A DNA stretch of 64,000 bases from Undibacterium sp. YM2 (GTDB lineage Bacteria > Pseudomonadota > Gammaproteobacteria > Burkholderiales > Burkholderiaceae_D), in NCBI RefSeq assembly GCF_009937975.1, contig NZ_AP018441.1:4650001-4714000 (forward strand), written 5' to 3'. A program made the translations under genes and the position numbers. Shown piece by piece: positions 33,781 through 42,490 of this stretch. Numbering within the stretch: the first letter of the stretch is position 1; each line of letters opens with the position of its first letter. The notes below the pieces were generated by a model. The model ran no database searches. It had not been told where the DNA came from and saw only the letters and a program-made list of their open reading frames with translations.

Positions 33781-34737
33781 CTATCTGGCAATTTTCTTTT
33801 TCTGAACAGCCGCAGCAGAACCCTGGCCAGCACCATCTGGCGCACGAATAAAATCCACAAATGCACGCAAGGGTGCAGGCAGGTGTCGCCGCCCTGAATA
33901 ATATAAAAACGGCCCTGGAAAACTCAGCCACCAATCCTGCAATATGGGCTGCAACTGCCCCGATGCCATGTAGGGAGCAAGCCATTCTTCAAACAGATAG
34001 ATGACGCCATGGCCAGCCACCGCTGCATTGACTGCCAGATCCATCACGGTGGGCGTGACGATCAGGGGGCCGCTGGGGTCTAGGCTTAATTTTTGCCCAT
34101 CGCGCTCAAACTCCCACGGAAAAATAGCACCGCTAAGAAATTTTCCACGCAGGCAGGCATGCTGCAACAAATCACGCGGGTGCTCAGGTATGCCCCGCCT
34201 GGCGAGATAGGCAGGTGCAGCAGCGACAGCAAAACGTTGGGTCAGCGGGCCGATGGGGACGGCGATCATGTCTTGTTCCAGCCGTTCACCATAACGTATG
34301 CCAGCATCACACCCGCTTGCCACGACATCGACAAAATTATTGTCGATGACGATGTCGAGCAGGATATCCGGGTATTTGCGCATGAATTGATCGACGATGG
34401 GTTGCAGGAAAAAAAGCACCGCACTGACTGGCACATTGAGTCGCAAGGTGCCGCGCGGGCTGTCGCGCAAATCGTTGAGCACATCCAGTGCACTGGCAAC
34501 ATCGTTGAGTGCGGGTTGCAGGCGGCTCAGCAATAGCGCACCGGCCTCGGTTGGCGTGACGCTGCGGGTCGTGCGCAATAGCAGCCGTATGCCTAGCTGG
34601 CTTTCCAGCCGCCTAACTGACTCGCTCAGTGCCGAAGCGGATTGCCCGCTGGCACGCGCAGCCTGGCGGAAGCCGCGATGCTGCACGACCAGCGCAAAGG
34701 TGGACAGGTCAGCCAGGGAATGCAAGTCTGTGGTCAT
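33781..34737 (-). CDS. LysR-type transcriptional regulator
   Basis: 318 residues from ATG 34737 (open frame extends upstream without homology). Helix-turn-helix at about residues 5-65 (LADLSTFALVVQHRGFRQAARASGQSASALSESVRRLE has the expected pattern), followed by a canonical effector domain (GTLRLNVPVSA, DAGIRYGE). Divergent from the aldo/keto reductase gene, which is its likely target. The C-terminal tail (QKKKIAR) is basic and slightly longer than usual. Confidence 0.87.
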   Translation of the reverse strand: MTTDLHSLADLSTFALVVQHRGFRQAARASGQSASALSESVRRLESQLGIRLLLRTTRSVTPTEAGALLLSRLQPALNDVASALDVLNDLRDSPRGTLRLNVPVSAVLFFLQPIVDQFMRKYPDILLDIVIDNNFVDVVASGCDAGIRYGERLEQDMIAVPIGPLTQRFAVAAAPAYLARRGIPEHPRDLLQHACLRGKFLSGAIFPWEFERDGQKLSLDPSGPLIVTPTVMDLAVNAAVAGHGVIYLFEEWLAPYMASGQLQPILQDWWLSFPGPFLYYSGRRHLPAPLRAFVDFIRAPDGAGQGSAAAVQKKKIAR

Positions 34738-34912
34738 GGTTGGAATGCTCCATTGTGCGGAATATCGTACAAGCCGTGCGGAATTGCCCTGATTATCACA
34801 CAGTAAGACTCTCGCTATGATGTCTCCATGCCCTGCCCCACCACGCAATGAACGCTAAATGAGCGCAAAACAGGGGCCTGGCAAACCTGTCAACCATCAC
34901 CCTGGAGTTTTT

Positions 34913-35779
34913 ATGAGCACTTATTCCCCCTCCCGCGACCAGTTCACACCTGCGCATTGCGACATTGCATTCAATCGCATGGGCTACGGTGCCATGCAAC
35001 TTGCTGGCCCGCATGTATGGGGCCCACCCAAAGACCGCGCTGCTGCCGTGGCAGTGTTGCGTGCAGCCATAGAGCTGGGCATCAACCATATCGATACCTC
35101 GGATTTTTATGGGCCGCATGTGACCAACCAGATCATCTGCGAAGCGCTGCATCCCTACCGCGATGGGCTGACCATCGTCACCAAGATAGGTTTCAAGCGT
35201 GGCGAAGATCAGTCATGGCTGCCCGCAGCATCTGCCCAGGAATTGCGTGACGCCGTCCACGACAACCTGCGCAACCTGCGGCTGGAAGCGCTGGACGTAG
35301 TCAACCTGCGTGCACCTGGTGTAGCTGGCCCGGACGGCTCATCACTCGCCTCAGCACTGGATACCATGCTGCGCCTGAAACAAGAAGGCCTGATCCGCCA
35401 CATAGGGCTCAGCAATGTCGATATGCAGCAACTGACAGAAGCGCAGCAGATCACTGACATTGTCTGCGTACAAAACCAGTACAACCTGGCGTATCGCGGT
35501 GACGACGCCATGATCGATACACTGGCTGCACAGGGTATCGCCTATGTACCGTTTTTCCCGCTCGGCGGATTTACACCTTTGCAGTCGGACGTGTTGACGC
35601 AGGTGGCAGCAAGACTGCAAGCCCAGCCCATGCAAGTGGCACTGGCGTGGCTGCTGCAACGTGCACCTAATATCCTCGTCATCCCTGGTACTTCGTCAGT
35701 GGCCCATCTGCAAGACAATGTCGCAGCGGGTGCACTGCAACTTGATGAGGCGGCATTGGTGGCGTTGAATAATATGTAA
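34913..35779 (+). CDS. Aldo/keto reductase (YdbC-like)
   Basis: 288 residues from ATG 34913, chosen for its GGAG site 6 nt upstream. The TIM-barrel AKR pattern is visible: GYGAMQLAGPHVWGPP, LGINHIDTSDFYGPHVTN with the catalytic Asp and Tyr, IVTKIGF with the Lys, and a C-terminal NADPH site (ILVIPGTSSVAHLQDN). The usual catalytic His region reads DVVNLRAPG, a variation shared by YdbC-type enzymes. Probably reduces an aldehyde such as pyridoxal-like or sugar compounds. Controlled by the divergent LysR gene (inference). Confidence 0.87.
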   Translation: MSTYSPSRDQFTPAHCDIAFNRMGYGAMQLAGPHVWGPPKDRAAAVAVLRAAIELGINHIDTSDFYGPHVTNQIICEALHPYRDGLTIVTKIGFKRGEDQSWLPAASAQELRDAVHDNLRNLRLEALDVVNLRAPGVAGPDGSSLASALDTMLRLKQEGLIRHIGLSNVDMQQLTEAQQITDIVCVQNQYNLAYRGDDAMIDTLAAQGIAYVPFFPLGGFTPLQSDVLTQVAARLQAQPMQVALAWLLQRAPNILVIPGTSSVAHLQDNVAAGALQLDEAALVALNNM

Positions 35780-35879
35780 AAGCAAATGAGTAACCAGCGT
35801 CAGGTCAATATCCGTCTTAAACCGGCTATCATTATTTAATGTCAAAGATAATGCGGCAATCTTGGCAAAACGGATAATC

Positions 35880-35905
35880 GTAGGGCGCATTGTAATGCGC
35901 CCTAC
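35880..35905. repeat. Family A palindrome
   Basis: GTAGGGCGCATTGTAATGCG with CCCTAC, a one-base variant of the core, in the short gap before the next gene. Confidence 0.7.
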
Positions 35906-35932
35906 TGCACTGACGACCTCATTCGCATAACA

Positions 35933-36799
35933 TCATTCTTCTTGCTCAAGCTCGGCGATATGCGCACGGATGTAGGCCTGTCGCGCCGATTCAATTGAAT
36001 CGTTGATCGCATAATAGCGGCTCATAATATCTGTCTGTTCGGTCTTCGGTAGCGCGGCGATGCCGAGCGCGTCCCGGGCTTGTTCCACCCGGTCGTAGAA
36101 ATGCGCATATAAGGCAATCGATTCCGCATACAAGGCAGCTCCTGCTTCGTGACCGATGCGTTGCAGGCCACGATAAGTCGGGCCGTACAGGTGGGCGCGT
36201 TCGATGCCAGACGTGTCGCTTTGCGCACGTGCGAAATACTGGTTCATGGCGCCATTGTTAACATCCCCTTGCCAGTCCAGTGTGGCGTAGATTTCCAGCA
36301 TCGGTTCCGATATTGGCTTGCCGGCTTCGACACGGGCAGGGATAAAGAAATACAAGCCGTCATCGAGTTCATAGTCCTTGATTTGGGCGATAAGCGCAGC
36401 ATCGTAGCGGCGCCGGTACACGAATGAAGGCGCCGAGCGCCGGGAATCAGTTTCCAATTCCCGGACAGATGAAAATGGCGTGCCTTCCCAAAAATAGTGC
36501 AGTTGTATGCCACCTTCAGGCAACACGTCGATGTTGCAGTGGTAAAGCGGGCCTAGCGGCTCGGAACGCGATGCATCCCATAGTGCCTCCATCAATTGGC
36601 TGAAGCTGCCTTCATCTTCTTGCGTGTCGGAAGTGAAATTGTAGATATCGGTCTTGACGCGATCCTGCTCGCCCGAGGTGATCGAGCCGGAATACCCGAT
36701 GAATCCGCTATCGAGTTTGCAGCGTATCGTGCCGGATGGCAGCGCGCCTTTGATGTTGGCTTTGAACCAGTCGCGCAGATGGGCTTCGGCTTGTTTCAT
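35933..36799 (-). CDS. DUF4375/DMP19-like protein
   Basis: 288 residues from ATG 36799 (AAGGAAAGG ribosome site). The C-terminal half carries the DUF4375 pattern around VNNGAMNQYFARA and YGPTYRGLQRIGHEAGAALYAESIALY. The N-terminal half is a separate alpha/beta domain (FWEGTPFSSVRELE) of the kind found in immunity proteins of polymorphic toxins. No toxin gene is adjacent, so it may be an orphan immunity gene. Confidence 0.7.
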   Translation of the reverse strand: MKQAEAHLRDWFKANIKGALPSGTIRCKLDSGFIGYSGSITSGEQDRVKTDIYNFTSDTQEDEGSFSQLMEALWDASRSEPLGPLYHCNIDVLPEGGIQLHYFWEGTPFSSVRELETDSRRSAPSFVYRRRYDAALIAQIKDYELDDGLYFFIPARVEAGKPISEPMLEIYATLDWQGDVNNGAMNQYFARAQSDTSGIERAHLYGPTYRGLQRIGHEAGAALYAESIALYAHFYDRVEQARDALGIAALPKTEQTDIMSRYYAINDSIESARQAYIRAHIAELEQEE

Positions 36800-37405
36800 G
36801 TGACCTTTCCTTTGCAATACCGTCCAGCCAGAACTTGTACGATTCTGAAAATTAGCTATTGACGATGAGCGCGCATTTTATACCTGAGTATGCGGTTCGC
36901 CAACAGCGTTATGACAGGGTTGATATGTAAGCGTTCATTTCAGTCCAACATCACCCCACCGATCCAAATCATGCAAGTCTGAACGTCCTGGAGTGTCAGC
37001 AGACATGTGCTTCCGGACGCGTGGCGTAAGCTGAAGCCTCTCCTGCGAAGAGCTTGCCACTTTTCGATTGCACACCATATCAAGAAATTTTGTGACGATA
37101 TGCGGAAAGGGAGGTGCATTGCAATGCGCCGTATGTGAACGTCGTGCACGGCACAGATTATTTTCCAAGCGTGTTGTGAGACACATGCGGCGCATTGCAA
37201 TGCGCCCTACATCACGACGTTGATTAAAGGCCAGCGTATGCGGCCAATGGAAGCACTTGTTCGCGGCTGAAGCCGCTCCCACGAAAAGTTCAACGTTTTT
37301 GATTGAACACCGTATCAAGAAATCTTGGAGCATCATGCATCCGACGCTACAGTAGCAAGAAGCATCACTACAATGCCCTTACCCCCTCATTCATTTACAT
37401 TTAAA
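36800..37405. repeat. Long intergenic region with decayed repeats
   Basis: No gene is seen. Two family A hairpins (about 37113-37130 and 37188-37210) and two related degenerate segments ending in TATCAAGAAAT (near 37075 and 37315) suggest an old duplication. Confidence 0.5.
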
Positions 37406-37409
37406 GCTA

Positions 37410-37426
37410 TTGCAACACTGTTGCAA
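37410..37426. promoter_or_regulatory. Operator 1 (TTGCAACACTGTTGCAA)
   Basis: Perfect 17-bp palindrome upstream of the zinc-type operon; one of three sites sharing TGCAA and TTGCA half-sites. Likely bound by a Fur-family regulator such as Zur (inference from the operon content). Confidence 0.6.
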
Positions 37427-37455
37427 AATAATTTGAATTACTTTATGATCCTGAA

Positions 37456-37476
37456 AAATGCAATTGTGTTGCAAAT
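37456..37476. promoter_or_regulatory. Operator 2 (TGCAATTGTGTTGCA)
   Basis: Second copy of the TGCAA...TTGCA motif, 48 bp after the first. Confidence 0.55.
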
Positions 37477-37609
37477 AGGCTTGAGATAACAAGCCATGTG
37501 CGTGCCAGATGCATGGTGGATGCTTCCTGTTTGCTTGAGGTGCTGAGCTGCACGCACGCCTTTGCAGGCGTTGCTCATAGCTGGAAAATTGAGATACACA
37601 AAGATAAGC

Positions 37610-37637
37610 ACAGACTGATTTCAGTCTGTTTTTTTTA
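37610..37637 (+). terminator. Intrinsic terminator upstream of the COG0523 gene
   Basis: AGACTGATTTCAGTCT stem followed by GTTTTTTTT, oriented on the plus strand. It lies between operators 2 and 3, so a transcript of about 150-200 nt would end here, before the operon start. Confidence 0.8.
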
Positions 37638-37645
37638 AACCGGTA

Positions 37646-37662
37646 ATGCAACAAAGTTGCAT
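37646..37662. promoter_or_regulatory. Operator 3 (ATGCAACAAAGTTGCAT)
   Basis: Perfect palindrome directly downstream of the terminator and about 125 bp before the COG0523 start codon; probably controls the operon promoter. Confidence 0.6.
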
Positions 37663-37788
37663 TTAAAGATAAAGACGGGAATTGATACGTCGCACTTCTG
37701 CCATTGGAAGCGCCTGGCCTGGTGCCATCCCTATCAAGACTCAGTCACACATCTGCCACCTACCGCAAACCCAGACACAGGACCCATC

Positions 37789-39051
37789 ATGCCCAACCCC
37801 ACGCTCTTGCCCGTCACCGTACTCTCCGGCTTTTTGGGTGCAGGTAAAACCACCCTGCTCAATCACATCCTCAACAACCGTGAAGGCAAGCGGGTGGCTG
37901 TGATTGTCAATGATATGTCCGAGGTGAACATCGATGCTGAGCTGGTGCGGCAAGGCGGGGCCGAGTTATCGCGGGCGGATGAAAAGCTGGTGGAGATGAG
38001 CAATGGCTGCATTTGCTGCACCCTGCGGGAGGACTTGCTGATAGAAATCCAGCGGCTCGCGAATGAGCAGCGCTTTGATTACCTGCTCATAGAATCTACC
38101 GGCATATCTGAACCCATGCCCGTGGCCGAGACCTTTACTTTCCGTGATGAAGAAGGCCGCAGCCTTTCTGATATTGCGCGGCTGGACACCATGGTCACGG
38201 TGGTGGATGCCTATAACTTCTTGCGCGACTATGCCTCGGGCGACAGCCTTAACCAGCGCGGCACTTCCATGGGTGAAGAGGATGAACGCACTGTGGTTGA
38301 CCTGCTGGTCGAGCAGATAGAGTTTTGCGATGTCATCGTGCTCAACAAGGCTGACATGGTCAGTGCTGCCGAGTTTGAGCGACTGAGCCAGATATTGCAG
38401 GCGCTGAACCCGCGTGCAGATATCGTGCCTTGCAGTTTTTCGAATGTGCCGCTGGAGCGGATATTGAACACAGGTCGTTTCAATTTTGAACAGGCATCTG
38501 CCGCACCGGGCTGGCTGAAAGAACTGCGCGGCGAGCACGTGCCTGAGAGTGAAGAATACGGCATACGCAGCTTTGCCTACCGCGCGCGCAGGCCGTTTCA
38601 CCCGCAGCGTTTCTGGTCTTGCATACACCAGGGCTTTGCGGGTGTGGTGCGGTCAAAAGGCTATTTCTGGCTGGCGACGCGCATGGATATCGCGGGTGAG
38701 TGGTCGCAGGCGGGCGGCATTTGCCGTCACCATGAAGCAGGCTTGTGGTGGTCTGCCGTCAACAAGGCAGAGTGGCCGCAGGATGCAGATTACCAGCAGC
38801 ATATTTTAAGCAAATGCATAGAACCCCACGGCGACCGTCGCCAGGAGCTGGTGTTCATTGGTGTGGACATGGATCAGGCTGCAATAGAGGCGACGCTGGA
38901 TGCCTGTCTGCTGACGAATGCAGAAATGGCGCAAGGGCCAGCAAGCTGGATCAACTATGACGACCCTTTCCCATCGTGGATGGAAACGGATGATGGCGAA
39001 GACGAGGAAGCCAGCGACGCAATCACAGCACACGTGGAGGCTTTAGTATGA
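37789..39051 (+). CDS. COG0523 GTPase, probable zinc metallochaperone (ZigA/ZagA-like)
   Basis: 420 residues from ATG 37789; the frame is open upstream but the G-domain starts here. P-loop [11 protein letters not shown], the metal-binding CXCC motif GCICCTLR, the Walker B-like [11 protein letters not shown] and the guanine-specificity motif NKAD are all present. The C-terminal CobW-C domain includes [15 protein letters not shown]. Members of this family insert zinc into client proteins when zinc is scarce. It is the first gene of a run with a ZrgA-like protein, an ABC exporter-like pair and a TonB receptor, overlapping the next gene by 4 bp. Confidence 0.9.
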   Translation: MPNPTLLPVTVLSGFLGAGKTTLLNHILNNREGKRVAVIVNDMSEVNIDAELVRQGGAELSRADEKLVEMSNGCICCTLREDLLIEIQRLANEQRFDYLLIESTGISEPMPVAETFTFRDEEGRSLSDIARLDTMVTVVDAYNFLRDYASGDSLNQRGTSMGEEDERTVVDLLVEQIEFCDVIVLNKADMVSAAEFERLSQILQALNPRADIVPCSFSNVPLERILNTGRFNFEQASAAPGWLKELRGEHVPESEEYGIRSFAYRARRPFHPQRFWSCIHQGFAGVVRSKGYFWLATRMDIAGEWSQAGGICRHHEAGLWWSAVNKAEWPQDADYQQHILSKCIEPHGDRRQELVFIGVDMDQAAIEATLDACLLTNAEMAQGPASWINYDDPFPSWMETDDGEDEEASDAITAHVEALV

Positions 39052-39563
39052 ACAAACTGATCCCCCTGACCCTGCTCACTGCATTGCAAACGATAGCAAT
39101 CAACAGCAGCGCCCACGAAGCCCATGTACACGGCAGCGCGACTGTCTTGCTGGCGCAGGATGGCAACAGGCTGACGCTGGAATTTGACAGCCCTCTGGAT
39201 AACCTGCTGGGCTTTGAACATGCGCCGCGCACGGACAAGCAAAAGCAGGCCGCCAAGGCTTTGCTTGATCTCATGCAAAAGCCGGATACCTTATTGAAGC
39301 TCAATGGCGATGCAGACTGCCAGCTAACCACGGTGAAAGTGGTTGCGCCTGTTTTACAAGCTACCAGTACAGCCAAGGATGAACATGCAAACCTGCACGC
39401 CGAATACGAATATGCCTGCACCAAAGTCGCCGCATTAAAGTCGCTGCAACTGAGTTTGTTTGATGCCTTCCCTGCGATACACAAGGTCGATGCGCAAATG
39501 GCAGGTGCGCGTGGGCAGGTGGCAGCAACACTGACACCAAAACAACGCATGCTGGCATGGTGA
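39048..39563 (+). CDS. zrgA: ZrgA-like (DUF2796) periplasmic zinc-binding protein
   Basis: 171 residues with a signal peptide (1-22) and a His-containing start of the mature chain ([12 protein letters not shown]), which fits a metal-binding role. The DUF2796 pattern continues with [23 protein letters not shown] and a C-terminal [13 protein letters not shown]. In Vibrio, ZrgA belongs to a zinc uptake system with an ABC ATPase, an FtsX-like permease and a DUF3299 protein, exactly the genes that follow here. ATG overlaps the COG0523 gene by 4 bp. Confidence 0.85.
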   Translation: MNKLIPLTLLTALQTIAINSSAHEAHVHGSATVLLAQDGNRLTLEFDSPLDNLLGFEHAPRTDKQKQAAKALLDLMQKPDTLLKLNGDADCQLTTVKVVAPVLQATSTAKDEHANLHAEYEYACTKVAALKSLQLSLFDAFPAIHKVDAQMAGARGQVAATLTPKQRMLAW

Positions 39564-40282
39564 TGTCAGCAATGGAAAAAGGCAGCAGCACTGCACTGAG
39601 CCTGAGCAACGTACAGTTTCGCTGGCAGGCCGGGCAGGCAGCTTGTCTGGACATAGAAAACTTCAGCATCAGCAAGGGTGAAAGCGTGTTCCTGTACGGC
39701 CCCAGTGGCAGTGGCAAGAGCACGCTGTTGTCGCTGGCGGGTGGCATCATCACGCCGCAGCGCGGACAGGTCACGGTACTGGGTAGTGACCTGGGTGCCT
39801 TGTCTGGTGCAGCGCGTGACCGTTTGCGGGTGGATCATGCGGGATTTATTTTTCAGCAGTTCAACCTCATTCCTTATCTGTCTATGCTGGAAAATGTCTT
39901 GCTGCCTTGCCGCCTCTCGGTGCGGCGGCAGCAACGTGCCAGTGCAGCGCATGGCAGCCCGCGCGAGGCGGCAGTGGCTTTGCTGGATACCCTGGGGCTG
40001 GATGCCAACCTCTACCAGCGCCATGTCACAGGACTGAGCATAGGCCAGCAACAGCGGGTGGCGGCAGCGCGTGCGCTGATAGGCCAGCCAGAAATCATCA
40101 TCGCTGATGAACCTACATCGGCACTGGATGCGGACAGACAAAAAGATTTTATCGCGCTCATTTTGCAGCAATGCGCCAGCCATGGCAGCAGCCTGTTATT
40201 TGTCAGCCATGACCACAGGCTGGCCAGCCAGTTTAACCGCGAGCTGGACTTGCAAAAAATTAACCGCGTGGAGCAGCACTGA
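39563..40282 (+). CDS. ABC transporter ATPase, LolD/MacB type (Zrg system)
   Basis: The start is taken at ATG 39563 in the TGATG overlap with zrgA (an in-frame ATG lies 6 bp upstream). About 239 residues with Walker A GPSGSGKST, Q-loop FIFQQFNLIPY, signature LSIGQQQRV and Walker B IIIADEPTSALD, so catalytically complete. Its partner permease starts at the next TGATG. LolD/MacB-type ATPases power mechanotransmission, and here probably work with the DUF2796 and DUF3299 proteins in zinc handling. Confidence 0.9.
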   Translation: MSAMEKGSSTALSLSNVQFRWQAGQAACLDIENFSISKGESVFLYGPSGSGKSTLLSLAGGIITPQRGQVTVLGSDLGALSGAARDRLRVDHAGFIFQQFNLIPYLSMLENVLLPCRLSVRRQQRASAAHGSPREAAVALLDTLGLDANLYQRHVTGLSIGQQQRVAAARALIGQPEIIIADEPTSALDADRQKDFIALILQQCASHGSSLLFVSHDHRLASQFNRELDLQKINRVEQH

Positions 40283-41568
40283 TGTTTTCGCAGTTATTCT
40301 ATTTCTTGCGGCTGGCCGGCAAAAGCGCCTGGAACCGCCGCCTGACGCTGGGCCTGATGCTGTTTGTCATTAGCCTGTCGGTCTGCCTGTTGCTGGCAGT
40401 TGAGCGGCTGCGCAATGATGCGCGTGAGGGTTTTTCGCATGCCATCTCCGGCACTGACCTGGTCGTGGGTGCGCGTACCAGCCCGGTGCAACTGATGCTG
40501 TATGCGGTGTTTCGTATCGGTGCGGCGACCAATAATATTGCCTGGCAAAGTTACCAGGATTTGCTGCATGACCCGGCGGTGGCCTGGGCTGTGCCGCTGT
40601 CGCTGGGTGACTCGCATCGCGGCTTTGCGGTGGTGGGTACCACGCCAGATTATTTCAGCCGTTTTCGCTATGGTGATGCGCAAGGCCTGCAACTGCGGGC
40701 GGGGCAGGCTTTTGCCGGGGATGCAGATCATTTGTTTGACGCCGTCATTGGGGCGGATGTGGCAGACAACCTCGGCTATCAGGTCGGCACAAAAATCACC
40801 CTCAGTCATGGTACTGGCGATGCTGCATTGGCTGAGCATGCCGACAAACCTTTCAAGGTAGTGGGTGTGCTGGCACGCACGGGCACACCGGTCGATAGCA
40901 GCGTGCATATCAGCCTGCAAGCCATGCAGGCTATCCATCTTGACTGGCAGGGCGGTGCGCCTGTACCTGGATTTTCTATCGCCGCCGAGCATGCGCGCAA
41001 GTTTGATTTGCAGCCAAAAGAAATCACTGCCGTGCTGGTGGGCCTGCACAAGCGCAGCATGGTGTTTCGCTTGCAAAGGCAAATCAACACTAAAAATGGA
41101 GATGCCTTGCTGGCCGTGCTGCCAGGCGTGGCGCTGGATCAGTTGTGGCAAGTCATCAGCATCATTGAACGGGTCTTGCTGGCGATGTCGTCCCTGCTGG
41201 TGGTACTTGGCAGTGCAGGCTTGCTGGCGGTGATGCTGGCCAGCCTTAATGAGCGCAGGCGTGAGCTGGCGATTTTGCGCTCTGCCGGTGCCGGGCCTGG
41301 TCATTTGTTTTTGATGCTGATGTTTGAGAGCCTGGGCCTGACCATTGCAGGGGCCATCAGCGGCCTGCTCTTGCTTGATGTACTGACGCTGGCGGGCAAG
41401 GACTGGGTACAGATGCATTACGGCATACTCATCAAACCCGGTCTCGTCAATGCGACAGAAATCCCGCTGCTAGGTATGGTGGTACTGATGGGCATGCTGA
41501 CCAGCCTGGTGCCGGCATGGCTGGCTTACCGTAATTCACTGGCGGATGGTTTGACACCGCGCCTGTAG
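40282..41568 (+). CDS. FtsX/MacB-like ABC permease (Zrg system)
   Basis: 428 residues with an N-terminal membrane helix (about 20-40), a large periplasmic domain (about 45-270) and three C-terminal helices (about 285-310, 335-360, 390-415), the MacB/LolE architecture. Typical segments are AISGTDLVVGARTSPVQLML near the start and LNERRRELAILRSAGAGPGHL in the coupling region. It overlaps the ATPase gene by 1 bp in TGATG form, so both are translated together. Confidence 0.88.
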   Translation: MFSQLFYFLRLAGKSAWNRRLTLGLMLFVISLSVCLLLAVERLRNDAREGFSHAISGTDLVVGARTSPVQLMLYAVFRIGAATNNIAWQSYQDLLHDPAVAWAVPLSLGDSHRGFAVVGTTPDYFSRFRYGDAQGLQLRAGQAFAGDADHLFDAVIGADVADNLGYQVGTKITLSHGTGDAALAEHADKPFKVVGVLARTGTPVDSSVHISLQAMQAIHLDWQGGAPVPGFSIAAEHARKFDLQPKEITAVLVGLHKRSMVFRLQRQINTKNGDALLAVLPGVALDQLWQVISIIERVLLAMSSLLVVLGSAGLLAVMLASLNERRRELAILRSAGAGPGHLFLMLMFESLGLTIAGAISGLLLLDVLTLAGKDWVQMHYGILIKPGLVNATEIPLLGMVVLMGMLTSLVPAWLAYRNSLADGLTPRL

Positions 41569-41584
41569 AAATGAGAGAACAACG

Positions 41585-42280
41585 ATGAAACCAAAACATC
41601 AATCCCGCTTTGCTTACCAGTTCTGGCTGGGCAGCGCCTGCTGTATTTTATTCATGCTGACTGCCTGGCTGCTGATGTCTGCCGGGTCTGCACAGGCCAG
41701 CGGGCAATACAAGGTAGGGGACAGGCTGCCGCAAAACAAGGCTGCGGCAGCATCGGCATCAGCATCAGCAACACCGGCGCCAGCGTCGACCATCAAACCA
41801 GCAGCCACGCCTGTCGCCAGCGACAGCTATAAGGAAATCCGCTGGGAAGCCCTGATCCCCAAGAACTGGGACCCGAGCAAGGACTTCAAGAACCTGGACA
41901 TGAATTTCCTCAACGATGGCGACCCACGCGCCATGGCCGCCCTGCAAACCATGCGCGAAGCCTGGGACAAGGCACCAGTCGAAGCCAGCCTCAACGGCAC
42001 GCGCATCAGGATACCCGGCTTCATCGTGCCGCTGGATGGCGAACGCGGCAAGCTGCGCGAATTTTTGCTAGTCCCCTACTTCGGTGGCTGCATCCACACC
42101 CCGCCACCACCTGCGAACCAGATCATCGACGTGGTGCTCGACAAGCCTGCGAAGATACAGATGATGGATGCGGTATGGGTCAGCGGTGTGCTGGAGACGA
42201 CGCGTAGTGATACGTCCATGGGTAGTGCGGGGTATCGCCTCAAGGGGGTGAAGGTGGAGGCTTATGTTTATCCGAAGTAG
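41585..42280 (+). CDS. DUF3299 protein (Zrg system)
   Basis: 231 residues with an N-terminal hydrophobic segment ending SAQA-SG (signal peptide or anchor), an Ala/Ser/Pro-rich linker (about 50-80) and the DUF3299 domain: IRWEALIPKNWDP, IRIPGFIVPLDGERGKLREFLLVPYFGGCIHTPPPPANQ. The conserved Cys-Ile-His-Thr-Pro-Pro-Pro-Pro stretch is family-typical and could bind metal or haem. Last gene before a repeat-bearing gap of 210 bp. Confidence 0.85.
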   Translation: MKPKHQSRFAYQFWLGSACCILFMLTAWLLMSAGSAQASGQYKVGDRLPQNKAAAASASASATPAPASTIKPAATPVASDSYKEIRWEALIPKNWDPSKDFKNLDMNFLNDGDPRAMAALQTMREAWDKAPVEASLNGTRIRIPGFIVPLDGERGKLREFLLVPYFGGCIHTPPPPANQIIDVVLDKPAKIQMMDAVWVSGVLETTRSDTSMGSAGYRLKGVKVEAYVYPK

Positions 42281-42315
42281 TTTAGCTCGCAGGTCAAGCG
42301 AGCGTAAATTGGGTC

Positions 42316-42426
42316 GGAGCGTAGGTTGGGCTACGGTTTACCAGCCCAACACTGGGCCTCAGCAAACGTATACGTCATTTAAACGCCGAGTGTTGGGCTG
42401 ATGAAGCGTAGCCCAACCTACGCCCC
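42316..42426. repeat. Family F inverted repeat (TAGGTTGGGCTACG arms)
   Basis: GTAGGTTGGGCTACGG and GTAGCCCAACCTACG face each other, with AACACTGGG/CCGAGTGTT inside. It lies between the DUF3299 and TonB receptor genes and may reduce read-through. Confidence 0.65.
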
Positions 42427-42490
42427 AGCCCAACCTACGGTATTTCAACCTACGTCCCCAAATCAATTTTTCAATTTCCCCAGGAACCCC

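Noticed and set aside
37391..37654. Minus-strand 87-residue open frame across the zinc operators
   Set aside because: It runs through operators and the terminator and has shadow-like composition.
40294..41418. Long minus-strand open frame over the ABC permease gene
   Set aside because: It has Gln/His-rich shadow composition and overlaps a well-supported gene fully.
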